A stretch of DNA of 59,911 nucleotides from Bacteroidia bacterium (GTDB lineage: Bacteria; Bacteroidota; Bacteroidia; SpSt-205), in assembly GCA_025059535.1 (NCBI GenBank), contig JANXCX010000008.1, positions 1 through 59,911 of the forward strand, written 5' to 3'. Both the position numbers and the translations under genes were made by a program. A model generated the notes under the pieces. The model searched no databases and was not told the DNA's origin. It worked only from the letters and a program-made list of their open reading frames with translations. This document shows, piece after piece, positions 15,978 through 24,345 of this stretch; within the stretch, counting starts at the first letter, position 1; every line of letters begins with the position of its first letter.

Positions 15978-17874
15978 ATATCCCCATCAACTGCGGGCGC
16001 TACCTGAGGAAAGCCTGCCCCAGCTGGTAGAGGAATTGCGCGATTTTCTAATTCATCATGCGGCGCGCTATGGTGGTCATTTTGCGGCCAGCCTCGGCGT
16101 AGTAGAGCTTACGGTGGCGCTTCACTATGTCTATGATACCCCTACCGACCTTTTAGTGTGGGATGTGGGCCATCAGGCTTATGGACATAAGGCGCTCACG
16201 GGGCGGCGGGCGCTTTTCCCTACCATGCGTACCAAGGATGGGCTCTCAGGTTTCCCCAAACGGGCCGAATCACCTTATGATACGTTTGGCGTGGGACATT
16301 CTTCTACGGCGATATCGGCGGCTTTAGGAATGGCCGAAGCGCTGCGTCATCAGGGCCAAACCCACCGGAAAGTAGTAGCCGTAGTAGGCGATGGCGCCTT
16401 TACTGCTGGACTAGCCTATGAAGGCCTCAATAATGCGGGCGCCCTCCAGGCCGACCTGCTCGTTATCCTAAACGATAACCAGATTTCCATAGATGCGAAT
16501 GTAGGGGCCATAAGAGATTATCTGGCCGGCATCACCACCTCACGCGGCTATAACCGCTTTCGGGAAGAGGTGTGGCGCTGGCTTACTAAGATTCAGGAAA
16601 AGACTGGGGCCCCTATACGCGACTATGCTGCCCGTCTGGAAGAGGCGTTAACCGTGCTTATTGCGCGCCCTGCTGTGCTCTTTGAAAGTATGGGCTTTCG
16701 CTATTTCGGGCCTGTCAACGGCCATGATATACGCGGGCTTGTAGACACGCTGCGGAATCTGCGCCGGCTACCTGGGCCTAAGCTTCTTCACTGCCGCACG
16801 GTAAAAGGCAAAGGCTTCCCTCCAGCTGAGAAAGACCCGGTGAAGTGGCATGCGCCGGCTTTCCGCTTCAATCCCCAAACAGGCGAGCCCTTAGATAAAC
16901 CTAGCACTAAACCGACTCCGCCGCGCTATCAGGACGTCTTTGGGGAAACGGTAATAGAGCTAGCCCAAATGGATCCGCGGGTGGTGGCTGTTACGCCGGC
17001 CATGCTGTCCGGTTCGGGTCTGGTCAAAATGCGCCAGCTTATGCCTGAGCGGTGCTACGATGTAGGCATCGCCGAGCAGCACGCGGTAACCTTCAGCGCT
17101 GGCCTCGCTACCCAAGGCATGAAGGTCTTCTGCGCTATCTACTCTACCTTCCTCCAGCGAGCCTATGACCAAGTCATCCACGATGTGGCCATTCAAAATC
17201 TCCCCGTTATTTTCTGCCTGGATCGAGCTGGGGCGGTAGGGGCAGATGGCGCTACCCATCAGGGGCTTTACGATATCGCCTATCTGCGTCCGATCCCTAA
17301 CCTCATCCTCTCAGCGCCCCTCAATGAGGCCGAGCTTCGCAACCTCATGTATACCGCCCTGCACAGCGATAGGCCTTTTGTAATTCGTTACCCCCGTGGA
17401 AATGGCGTACTGATAGAATGGCGCACGCCATTTGCCGAAATTCCTATTGGAAAAGGCCGCAAACTGCGCGAAGGCGAAGAAGTGGCGATTTTAGCCTACG
17501 GGCATATTGGGAATGAAGTTTTAATGGCCGTTGAGCTTTTAGCTACCGAGGGCTTATATCCCGCAGTTTACGACCTGCGTTTCGCTAAGCCCCTTGACGA
17601 AGAGCTCCTAGATGAAGTAGCCCAAAAGTATAGGTATATCCTGACCGTAGAGGATGGGGTGCGTATGGGCGGGATAGGTAGCGCCGTATTAGAGTGGCTG
17701 ACGGATAATGGATACTTACGTCCGGTGCGTCGTCTTGGAGCGCCTGATATGGTCATAGAACAGGCTACCCAAGCTGAGCAGTATCGCTTAGGCGGGTATG
17801 ACCGATACGCTATAGTAGAGGCCGTACGGCAGGCGTACAAGGAGAGCCTACCTTTGCGCGTGTGGAAGCGCTGA
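15931..17874 (+). CDS. dxs: 1-deoxy-D-xylulose-5-phosphate synthase
   Basis: 647 aa. DXS condenses pyruvate and glyceraldehyde 3-phosphate, the first step of the MEP isoprenoid pathway. Seen: YGGHFAASLGVVELTVALHY, DVGHQAYGHKALTGRR, FGVGHSSTAISAALG, the ThDP-binding VAVVGDGAFTAGLAYEGLNN, and the pyrimidine-domain GIAEQHAVTFSAGLA. The frame extends to 15838 but the ATG at 15931 gives the normal N-terminus and follows an exact promoter box by 7 nt. It overlaps recO by 47 bp and nhaD by 13 bp. Confidence 0.97.
   Translation: MEIDPTPVGPLLRQIEYPHQLRALPEESLPQLVEELRDFLIHHAARYGGHFAASLGVVELTVALHYVYDTPTDLLVWDVGHQAYGHKALTGRRALFPTMRTKDGLSGFPKRAESPYDTFGVGHSSTAISAALGMAEALRHQGQTHRKVVAVVGDGAFTAGLAYEGLNNAGALQADLLVILNDNQISIDANVGAIRDYLAGITTSRGYNRFREEVWRWLTKIQEKTGAPIRDYAARLEEALTVLIARPAVLFESMGFRYFGPVNGHDIRGLVDTLRNLRRLPGPKLLHCRTVKGKGFPPAEKDPVKWHAPAFRFNPQTGEPLDKPSTKPTPPRYQDVFGETVIELAQMDPRVVAVTPAMLSGSGLVKMRQLMPERCYDVGIAEQHAVTFSAGLATQGMKVFCAIYSTFLQRAYDQVIHDVAIQNLPVIFCLDRAGAVGADGATHQGLYDIAYLRPIPNLILSAPLNEAELRNLMYTALHSDRPFVIRYPRGNGVLIEWRTPFAEIPIGKGRKLREGEEVAILAYGHIGNEVLMAVELLATEGLYPAVYDLRFAKPLDEELLDEVAQKYRYILTVEDGVRMGGIGSAVLEWLTDNGYLRPVRRLGAPDMVIEQATQAEQYRLGGYDRYAIVEAVRQAYKESLPLRVWKR
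17849..17856 (+). promoter_or_regulatory. TAnnTTTG box for nhaD (inside dxs)
   Basis: TACCTTTG, exact, 5 nt before the GTG at 17862, inside the last codons of dxs. Confidence 0.65.
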
Positions 17875-19163
17875 TTGTGCTCCTCTTTATAGTAGGCTAT
17901 GCCTTCATAGCGCTGGAGTATCGCCTGCATATAGATAAAGCCGCCACAGCCATACTTATTGGTAGCCTTAGCTGGGTTTTCCTCTATACCCTACCTCTCT
18001 ACTGGTATGGACACGTGCCCAAGCATACAGAGGAAGCCCTTTTCTATCACCTCGGTGAAGCGGCCGAAGTGCTCTTTTTCTTAGTAGGAGCTATGACGAT
18101 CGTGGAAGTAGTGGATTCTTACTCGGGCTTTCAGTTTCTTCTGCGGATTTTACGCGCACGCACCGCCGAGCAGTTTCTAGGTATGATAGTCCTTATGACC
18201 TTTTTTCTCTCGGCAGTGGTGGGAAGCTTTACCACTACCCTCCTCATGGTAGCGCTTCTTCAAAAATCTACCCCTGAAGAGGCCCGTTCGCTACGCTTAG
18301 TAGGAGCTTCCCTCGTCGTACTGGCCGCTAATGCGGGAGGCGCTTGGAGCCCCCTGGGCGATATCACTACAACTATGTTGTGGATTAAAGGGCGAATTAC
18401 GGAAGTGAGTCTGGTGCGCCGGGTTTTTCTCCCTAGCCTTTTGGCGGTTCTGGTACCGTTTATTTTTCTGGGGCGAATCTTCAAAGGCCTACCCATGCAT
18501 GCAGAAGCCCTCCAAGAGAATGGCGAAGACATTCCACGTCCGTTTAGCCTACTCGTTTTCATTGTAGGCATTGGCGGAATTCTAATGGTACCGGTATTGC
18601 GCGTGGTGTTCCGGGTGCCCCCTTACTTAGCTATGCTTTTGGCTATGGGGCTGACATGGCTTGTAACCGAAATCTTTTACCGACGCCTCCATCGGCGCGT
18701 AGATGAGCCCTTGCGCTTGCGGGCTGTATCGGCCCTAGAAAGGATAGATACCCCTAGCTTGCTCTTCTTCTTGGGCATTCTCTTGGCTGTAGGGGCTTTG
18801 AGTGAGACTGGGGTGCTGCGCTGGACCGCCCAGGCCTTAGAAAAAACCATAGGTAATTTGGACCTTACGGCTTTTCTCCTAGGTATTCTCTCAGCGATAG
18901 TAGATAATGTGCCGCTCATGGCTGCGGCGATTGAGATGTACCCCCTCACGCAATTTCCCACTGACCACCAGCTATGGGAATTCCTCGCCTATACGGTGGG
19001 CGTAGGAGGAAATATTCTCATAATTGGCTCGGCCCCCGGCGTCATCGCAATGGGCATGGAGCGCATAGAGTTTTTCTGGTATCTGCGGCGGATAAGCGGC
19101 CTCGCCTTTTTAGGGTATGCAGCGGGGGCTTTAGTCTATATTCTCCTGACGGAGGTAATCTAA
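17862..19163 (+). CDS. nhaD: NhaD-type Na+/H+ antiporter
   Basis: 433 aa, about 11-12 membrane segments, GTG start. NhaD features seen: VLFFLVGAMTIVEVVDSYSG, AVVGSFTTTLLMVALL, NAGGAWSPLGDITTTMLWI and IVDNVPLMAAAIEMY, giving the two pseudo-symmetric half-repeats with conserved acidic, Ser and Thr residues. It would exchange sodium for protons at the inner membrane. It starts within the last codons of dxs behind its own exact box. The stop is overlapped by the comEC stop on the other strand (CTAA). Confidence 0.92.
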   Translation: MEALIVLLFIVGYAFIALEYRLHIDKAATAILIGSLSWVFLYTLPLYWYGHVPKHTEEALFYHLGEAAEVLFFLVGAMTIVEVVDSYSGFQFLLRILRARTAEQFLGMIVLMTFFLSAVVGSFTTTLLMVALLQKSTPEEARSLRLVGASLVVLAANAGGAWSPLGDITTTMLWIKGRITEVSLVRRVFLPSLLAVLVPFIFLGRIFKGLPMHAEALQENGEDIPRPFSLLVFIVGIGGILMVPVLRVVFRVPPYLAMLLAMGLTWLVTEIFYRRLHRRVDEPLRLRAVSALERIDTPSLLFFLGILLAVGALSETGVLRWTAQALEKTIGNLDLTAFLLGILSAIVDNVPLMAAAIEMYPLTQFPTDHQLWEFLAYTVGVGGNILIIGSAPGVIAMGMERIEFFWYLRRISGLAFLGYAAGALVYILLTEVI

Positions 19164-20674
19164 ACTATCCAGGGCTGGGCTTTAGAGGCGAGGTACCTCT
19201 GGAGAACAAATCCGCCGCTTACGAGGCCAAGGGTAGCGATTAGGGCGGCACTAAAAGGGAGAGGCGGGAGGGTAATTGTGGCTGCTGGCAGGGCCGACAC
19301 AAGCTTGACCCAAAATAAAAGAAGCCAGGCTAGCCCATGACTCCCATAGCCCAGCACAGGGGCAAGAAGGGGTACGCCTATCAGTAAAACTAAAATCCAT
19401 ACCGCCCCTACGAAAGCTAAGAGGGTCGCTAGGGGCACTGCAAGGAGGTTGGCTATTAGAAAGTATAGGGGGAATTGCCCGAAGTGGGCCCAGCTTAGAA
19501 GGAAAGTGCCAAGCTGGGCTGCTAAAGATACGGCCAGAACCTCCCATGCATACTGTACGAAGCGCTTTTTAGGGGGAAGGAGCTTTTGACCGGCTTGGCT
19601 AAGGGGACCATAGAAGGCCAGCAGGCCAAGTACCGCTGCATAAGAAAGCTGGAAACTGAGGGAATGAAGAAGGAAGGGGTTAAGGAGAAGCTGAAGAAAA
19701 GCCGCAAATCCCAGTGCGTTCAAAGCCAGGTAAGGCTGGTGGGTGAGCTGCGCAAGCAGAGCCACTACCCCCATAATCACAGCCCGCATGGCGGAGGGGG
19801 CCCCCCCCGTGAAAAGGCCATAGAAAACTAATAGAGCCATCAGAAGAAGCCGGCTTAGTGGGGCGTGGGCCCAAGTAGGCGGAAGCTGCCGAAAGAGAAA
19901 AAGCCAGAAGGATAGAACTATCCCGACATGCATGCCGGATACGGCCAGTACATGGGCTACCCCTGAGAGCTGAAAAGCCGCGCGCGTTTCGGGGTCTAAG
20001 CCTCGCTTATACCCTAAAAGGAGCGCTTCTATTAGCGCTAAAGGGGGCCCAGGCAAAGGGGAATGCTGAGTTAGGAGGCGGTGTAAACCGCTGCGCCATC
20101 GCTCCAGATAGCCTCCTAAGTAGCTTTTCTCTACTTCAATAGCCTCTACCTGCTCGGTAAAGCCCATGAACCGTACCCCTTGCTGGCGCCAGTAAGAGGC
20201 GCCATAAGTAAGCGTATCTAAGCGTGTGATGGCCCGCAGGCGAGTGCCTGCCATTAGGTGTTGGGCCGCGCTGTCCCGCACATACAATAGGCATTTCCCT
20301 GAAACCCTGTAGGTCTGCCGAAAGAGAAAAAAGTGAAGCGAATCTAGCTGCAGGAGAAGGCGGTAGGTTTTTCGGCTGCGCAGAGGCTCTTCTAAAAGAT
20401 AGCCAGAGAGGCGTACCAGATGTCCGCGCGCCGCTTCTAAGGATTGATGGGACTGGCTGAGGTGGTGGAGGTGAGTGCGTACCGCACCTATTAGGCTAAA
20501 AAGGGGAAGGCTCCATACGGCCCTGCTCCAGCCCAAAGCTACCCACATCCACAAGGCCGCTCCCGAGAGAATAAGTAGGAGAATCGCGCCTACCTGCCAT
20601 CCCTGCTGGATACCATAGCTGCCTAAAATCCAGCCTATGGCTACCCACACGAAGGGGTATCGCCATCCGGGCAT
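19160..20674 (-). CDS. comEC: ComEC/Rec2-family membrane protein, without metallo-beta-lactamase domain
   Basis: 504 aa, multi-spanning. An N-terminal DUF4131-like region is followed by the Competence domain with the signature VAHVLAVSGMHVGIVLSFWL and further helices (APSAMRAVIMGVVALLAQ). ComEC forms the inner-membrane channel for DNA uptake. Full-length versions of 650-800 aa carry a C-terminal MBL nuclease-like domain; this one ends soon after the competence domain. Bacteroidota often have such short forms. The start at 20674 is 12 bp after the glmS stop on the same strand; TTTG occurs 5 nt before the ATG but the TA is misplaced. Confidence 0.88.
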   Translation of the reverse strand: MPGWRYPFVWVAIGWILGSYGIQQGWQVGAILLLILSGAALWMWVALGWSRAVWSLPLFSLIGAVRTHLHHLSQSHQSLEAARGHLVRLSGYLLEEPLRSRKTYRLLLQLDSLHFFLFRQTYRVSGKCLLYVRDSAAQHLMAGTRLRAITRLDTLTYGASYWRQQGVRFMGFTEQVEAIEVEKSYLGGYLERWRSGLHRLLTQHSPLPGPPLALIEALLLGYKRGLDPETRAAFQLSGVAHVLAVSGMHVGIVLSFWLFLFRQLPPTWAHAPLSRLLLMALLVFYGLFTGGAPSAMRAVIMGVVALLAQLTHQPYLALNALGFAAFLQLLLNPFLLHSLSFQLSYAAVLGLLAFYGPLSQAGQKLLPPKKRFVQYAWEVLAVSLAAQLGTFLLSWAHFGQFPLYFLIANLLAVPLATLLAFVGAVWILVLLIGVPLLAPVLGYGSHGLAWLLLFWVKLVSALPAATITLPPLPFSAALIATLGLVSGGFVLQRYLASKAQPWIV

Positions 20675-20686
20675 CCAGCCAAACCC

Positions 20687-22537
20687 CTATTCCACCGTCA
20701 CGGATTTGGCAAGGTTACGCGGCTGATCTACGTCGCATCCGCGCAATACAGCCGTATGATAGGCCAGAAGCTGCAGCGGAAGTACGGTCAGAATCGGTGA
20801 GAGCGGTTCGGGTACTTCGGGCACATAGAGTACCTGCTCCGCATAGGATTGGATTTCGGTATCGCCCTGGGTAGCAATCGCTATAACGCGCCCCCCGCGT
20901 GCACGCACTTCTTGAATATTGCCTAAAACTTTTTCGTATAGGCTGTCTCGCAGGGCTATTACTACTACGGGCATGTCCTTATCTATGAGTGCAATAGGGC
21001 CATGCTTCATTTCCGCCGCTGGGTAACCCTCGGCGTGGATGTAGGAGATTTCCTTGAGTTTGAGGGCACCTTCTAAAGCTACGGGGAAATTGTAGCCCCG
21101 CCCAAGGTAGAGTACATTAGAAGCATGGGCTATACTTTCAGCTAATTGGGCCACTGGCTCATTAATCTGCTGCAGGGTGGTAGCTACAAGGTCTGGGAGG
21201 CGCAGAAGGTATTCTATAAGTAAATCGTGAAAATTCCGATCCAAGACATAGCGGTTTGCTCCAAGGTGAAGCGCAAATAGGGTAAGAGCTGTAAGCTGCG
21301 CCGTAAAGGCTTTAGTAGAGGCTACCCCTATTTCTGGTCCTGCGTGGATGTAAATCCCTGCGTGGGTTTCGCGGGGTATGCTTGAGCCTACTACGTTCGT
21401 AATACCTAAAATCAACGCGCCCTGCTGTTTAGCCAAGCGTAGGGCCGCCAGCGTATCCGCCGTCTCGCCACTCTGACTTATTCCAATTACTACATCTTGG
21501 CTAGAGATTACGGGGTTGCGGTAGCGGAACTCCGACGCATACTCTACCTCTGTGGGGATGCGCGCCAGCTGCTCAATAAGGTATTCGCCCACCAGTGCCG
21601 CATGCCAGCTTGTGCCGCAGCCTACGAGGGTAAGGCGCGGCGCACTAATAAGGCGATCCATGACCCTACTTATCCCGCCTAGCCGCACCTCCAGGGGCTC
21701 TAAGCGAATCCGCCCACGCATGCAGTCGCGTAAGGCATTCGGCTGCTCAAATATCTCCTTGAGCATGAAGTGGGGGTAGCCCCCACGCTCAATAGCCGCT
21801 ATGTCCCAATCAATATGTTCTACCTTAGGGGTGCGCGGCTGATCCCGCAGACTAAAAATAAGCGGTTCTGTTTGGTCTGGATGCAGAAAGGCGAATTCGT
21901 CTTCCTCCAGATGGATTACGCTGCGGGTGTAAGGCACAAGCGGTGTAGCGTCCGAAGCCGCGAAGTATTCCCCCCTTCCTACTCCAATCAGAAGCGGGCT
22001 AAATCGGCGCAGTAGAATAATATGGTCAGGCAAAGAGCGCACCAGCATGGCTATGCCAAAGGTGCCTTCTACATGTGCGAAAGCCTCGCGAATAACCTTT
22101 TCCCAAGGAGCATCTGCGAGCTTCTGACGCGTCCACGCTATCCAATGCGTCAAAACTTCCGTATCTGTATCGCTTGAAAAGGAGATGCCTTGTTCAAGCA
22201 GGTACGCTTTCAGCATGGCGTAATTTTCAATAATCCCATTATGGACTAGCACCACTTCGCCGTCGTAGCTGACGTGTGGGTGTGCGTTGGCATCGGTGGG
22301 GGCGCCGTGGGTAGCCCAGCGCGTATGCGCAATTCCTATACGGGCCTCTAAGGAGAAGCCCTCTACGGCCTTAGCTAAGTCGGAAACTTTGCCCGCTTGT
22401 TTGAAGAGCCGATAGCCTTCGCCGTTCTGAACCGCTAGGCCTGCCGAATCATAGCCGCGGTATTCCAGGCGTCGTAACCCCTCCAAGAGCAGGGGTACCG
22501 CTTGCCTAAAGCCAGTATAGGCAATAATCCCACACAT
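20687..22537 (-). CDS. glmS: Glutamine-fructose-6-phosphate aminotransferase (isomerizing)
   Basis: 616 aa. It makes glucosamine 6-phosphate for peptidoglycan and lipid A. After the initiator Met comes the catalytic Cys2 (MCGIIAYTG); the glutaminase domain includes GIAHTRWATHGAPTDANAHP and VHNGIIENY. Two SIS domains follow (VGCGTSWHAALVGEYLIEQ, SQSGETADTLAALRLAK, ASTKAFTAQLTAL) and the end LAKSVTVE is the canonical C-terminus. No glmS ribozyme was seen upstream; only 44 bp separate it from the divergent lipoprotein gene. Confidence 0.98.
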   Translation of the reverse strand: MCGIIAYTGFRQAVPLLLEGLRRLEYRGYDSAGLAVQNGEGYRLFKQAGKVSDLAKAVEGFSLEARIGIAHTRWATHGAPTDANAHPHVSYDGEVVLVHNGIIENYAMLKAYLLEQGISFSSDTDTEVLTHWIAWTRQKLADAPWEKVIREAFAHVEGTFGIAMLVRSLPDHIILLRRFSPLLIGVGRGEYFAASDATPLVPYTRSVIHLEEDEFAFLHPDQTEPLIFSLRDQPRTPKVEHIDWDIAAIERGGYPHFMLKEIFEQPNALRDCMRGRIRLEPLEVRLGGISRVMDRLISAPRLTLVGCGTSWHAALVGEYLIEQLARIPTEVEYASEFRYRNPVISSQDVVIGISQSGETADTLAALRLAKQQGALILGITNVVGSSIPRETHAGIYIHAGPEIGVASTKAFTAQLTALTLFALHLGANRYVLDRNFHDLLIEYLLRLPDLVATTLQQINEPVAQLAESIAHASNVLYLGRGYNFPVALEGALKLKEISYIHAEGYPAAEMKHGPIALIDKDMPVVVIALRDSLYEKVLGNIQEVRARGGRVIAIATQGDTEIQSYAEQVLYVPEVPEPLSPILTVLPLQLLAYHTAVLRGCDVDQPRNLAKSVTVE

Positions 22538-22569
22538 TTGCGCGATATTACGAAAACTGCCGAACTACT

Positions 22570-22577
22570 TATGTTTG
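22570..22577 (+). promoter_or_regulatory. TAnnTTTG box for the 22582 lipoprotein gene
   Basis: TATGTTTG, exact, 4 nt before the GTG at 22582. Confidence 0.65.
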
Positions 22578-22581
22578 CTTT

Positions 22582-23166
22582 GTGCAAAGGGCGCTTTTAG
22601 GTCTCGCAGCTCTGGTAGGTATGTGGGGCTGTTCGGCGCCGCCTTCCCAGTCGCCGGCAGGTCCCTCAGGCGAAGTGATTAGGGAGCGGCAGTGGCGTTG
22701 TGAAAGCCTTCGGGTGGCTTTGCCTCTCATAACGCGCTTCCCTCTCGCTCTCCCTTTATCGCAGCCTTTAGAACCCTTTGCACCTGAGATTCAGGAGTGG
22801 TTTTATAAGCGCCTACGGCCGACCGGCATATATACGCCCGTAGGCCGATGGACGGGCGCACCTACTACCGAACTCTGGCTAATTGAGCACCTCTCGGTAG
22901 AAGGTAGTACCTACTACGCTATTTTGGCGGATACGGGTTGTACCATTCGCGATACCGTCGTGTGGGCCTATCAATACGTAAGCCTGGATACGCTGGAGAA
23001 TAAACTTGAGAGGGGTACGGCGCAAATAGACCAAGCAGGAAACTGCGTGATGACCCAGGAAACGGATTATACCATTTTTAGGGGTGAGCAGCCAAAGACT
23101 TACACGGCGCGTCGCACTTTACACTGTCAGGTGGATTGGGCTGGGCAGCGTTTCCGCTGCTTATAG
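22582..23166 (+). CDS. Putative lipoprotein of unknown function
   Basis: 194 aa from a GTG start. The N-terminus (LLGLAALVGMWGC) is a signal with a lipobox-like MWGC, Cys17 being the lipidation site, followed by a Ser/Pro-rich linker. The rest is a mixed beta protein with no recognised motif; two or three later cysteines (GCTI, GNCVM, LHCQV) may pair. It overlaps the next envelope gene by 83 bp, so the two are probably coupled. The start is supported by an exact box 4 nt upstream. Confidence 0.65.
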   Translation: MQRALLGLAALVGMWGCSAPPSQSPAGPSGEVIRERQWRCESLRVALPLITRFPLALPLSQPLEPFAPEIQEWFYKRLRPTGIYTPVGRWTGAPTTELWLIEHLSVEGSTYYAILADTGCTIRDTVVWAYQYVSLDTLENKLERGTAQIDQAGNCVMTQETDYTIFRGEQPKTYTARRTLHCQVDWAGQRFRCL

Positions 23167-23632
23167 TCAGCCGCGCTATGCGCCTAAGCCTTTTTTCTGG
23201 GGGGCTACCTGGGGAATAGGAGGCGTGCATCTGTGGGCCCGGCCAGCGGCGGCCCTGCGCTATGATAGGACTTTTCTGCATTTTTCCCCTTTCCCGCCTT
23301 ATCTCTCTTTGGGTGTATCCCATACAGTGGGGTACTTCCAAGCGCGCGAGCGGCATGACCGACCGCTCTACTTAGCGCTTCATGGGCACTGGCGCTACCT
23401 CCCCACGCGTGAGCTGCGCTATGATAGCCGCATTATTACCCTAGTAGGGGTGCGTCTGTGGCTGGAGCCTTACCTACAGCGCTTCTACGTGCAGATAGGG
23501 GTAGGTATAACCTTCCATCATATTCGCCGGCGGCTATGGCACGTATGGCCTACAGGTGAAGTCCAAATTGGGGGCTTTTATCGGCCGCACCGCTATGTAC
23601 CTAAGCGTTTGTACCACACGAGGCCGTATTAG
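23084..23632 (+). CDS. Predicted exported beta-rich protein, unknown
   Basis: 182 aa from the GTG at 23084. The N-terminus (RRVALYTVRWIGLGSVSAAY) resembles a signal peptide cut near AYS/QPRY. The mature part has alternating Tyr/Leu/His strands (LSLGVSHTVGYF, LYLALHGHWRY, FYVQIGVGITFHHI), suggestive of a small outer-membrane barrel or beta sandwich. The long overlap (83 bp) with the upstream lipoprotein makes the exact start uncertain. It converges with the ccmC-like gene, overlapping it by 32 bp. Confidence 0.5.
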   Translation: MSSQRLTRRVALYTVRWIGLGSVSAAYSQPRYAPKPFFWGATWGIGGVHLWARPAAALRYDRTFLHFSPFPPYLSLGVSHTVGYFQARERHDRPLYLALHGHWRYLPTRELRYDSRIITLVGVRLWLEPYLQRFYVQIGVGITFHHIRRRLWHVWPTGEVQIGGFYRPHRYVPKRLYHTRPY

Positions 23633-24335
23633 TAGCCAGGCGATGAGCCAGAATTGCCAGCTTAACCTGAGCCTGCCACAGCCAAACGCCCAGCGCTATA
23701 AACCCTATGGCACTGGTATAGAAGGTAAGCCGATGCGGTAGGCTTATATCCTCCGGCCGGAAAGCGGGCGTACCTTCAGCCCCCGGATGAAGTCCACCCA
23801 AATAGCGCGGAAGCAAAAAGGTAAGGGGAAATATCAAAATGGTAGCAATAATCCCATAAACGCTGGCTAGCCGGGCGCGCAGGGCTTCATTAGCCAGGTT
23901 CTGGCGCAGTACAAAGTAGGCGCCGTACATAAGAAGGGCAATTAGGGCAAAGGTTTGCTTAGGGTCCCATCCCCACCAGGCCTGAGGATCGGTATCTGGA
24001 AGGGCTTCGGCCCACGTTACGCGCGACCAAAGGATACCCGTAACAAGGCCCAGTACGCCAAAGAACATAGCCACTTTGGCCGCCTCGCGCGCCTTGCAAT
24101 CGGCTTCTGGGTCGGGTTTTATGAGATAGCGTGCGCTCCAAAAAAAGCTTAGGCCCATCAGGGCATACATGCTGAACCACATAGGCACATGAAAGAAGAG
24201 GTTGCGGTCGCTCCACCCTAAGCCAGCTAAAGGAGGGAAACGCCCCCAAAAAGCGGCGATAAAGGTCCCCAAAAGCGCCCCTATGGCGATCCCTGCGCTT
24301 AGGCGCACAAGCGAAGGAACAAATTTCCTTGCCAT
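23601..24335 (-). CDS. CcmC/CcsA-type cytochrome c biogenesis membrane protein
   Basis: 244 aa with about six membrane helices. The tryptophan-rich heme-handling motif WWGWDPKQTFALIALL is present, with flanking histidines (FFHVPMW, SLPHRL). In the family it moves or presents heme for cytochrome c assembly in the periplasm. No other ccm/ccs gene is in the window. The initiation codon lies only 10 bp from the moxR start; the moxR box overlaps it. Confidence 0.88.
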   Translation of the reverse strand: MARKFVPSLVRLSAGIAIGALLGTFIAAFWGRFPPLAGLGWSDRNLFFHVPMWFSMYALMGLSFFWSARYLIKPDPEADCKAREAAKVAMFFGVLGLVTGILWSRVTWAEALPDTDPQAWWGWDPKQTFALIALLMYGAYFVLRQNLANEALRARLASVYGIIATILIFPLTFLLPRYLGGLHPGAEGTPAFRPEDISLPHRLTFYTSAIGFIALGVWLWQAQVKLAILAHRLATNTASCGTNA

Positions 24336-24340
24336 ATTTG
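24333..24340 (+). promoter_or_regulatory. TAnnTTTG-like box for moxR, overlapping the ccmC-like start codon
   Basis: CATATTTG, one mismatch, 5 nt before the ATG at 24346. Its first three bases are the complement of the opposite gene's ATG. Confidence 0.4.
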
Positions 24341-24345
24341 CTTGG

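Noticed and set aside
22538-22581. glmS ribozyme upstream of glmS
   Set aside because: Only 44 bp separate the divergent genes, too short for the ribozyme, and no core sequence is seen.
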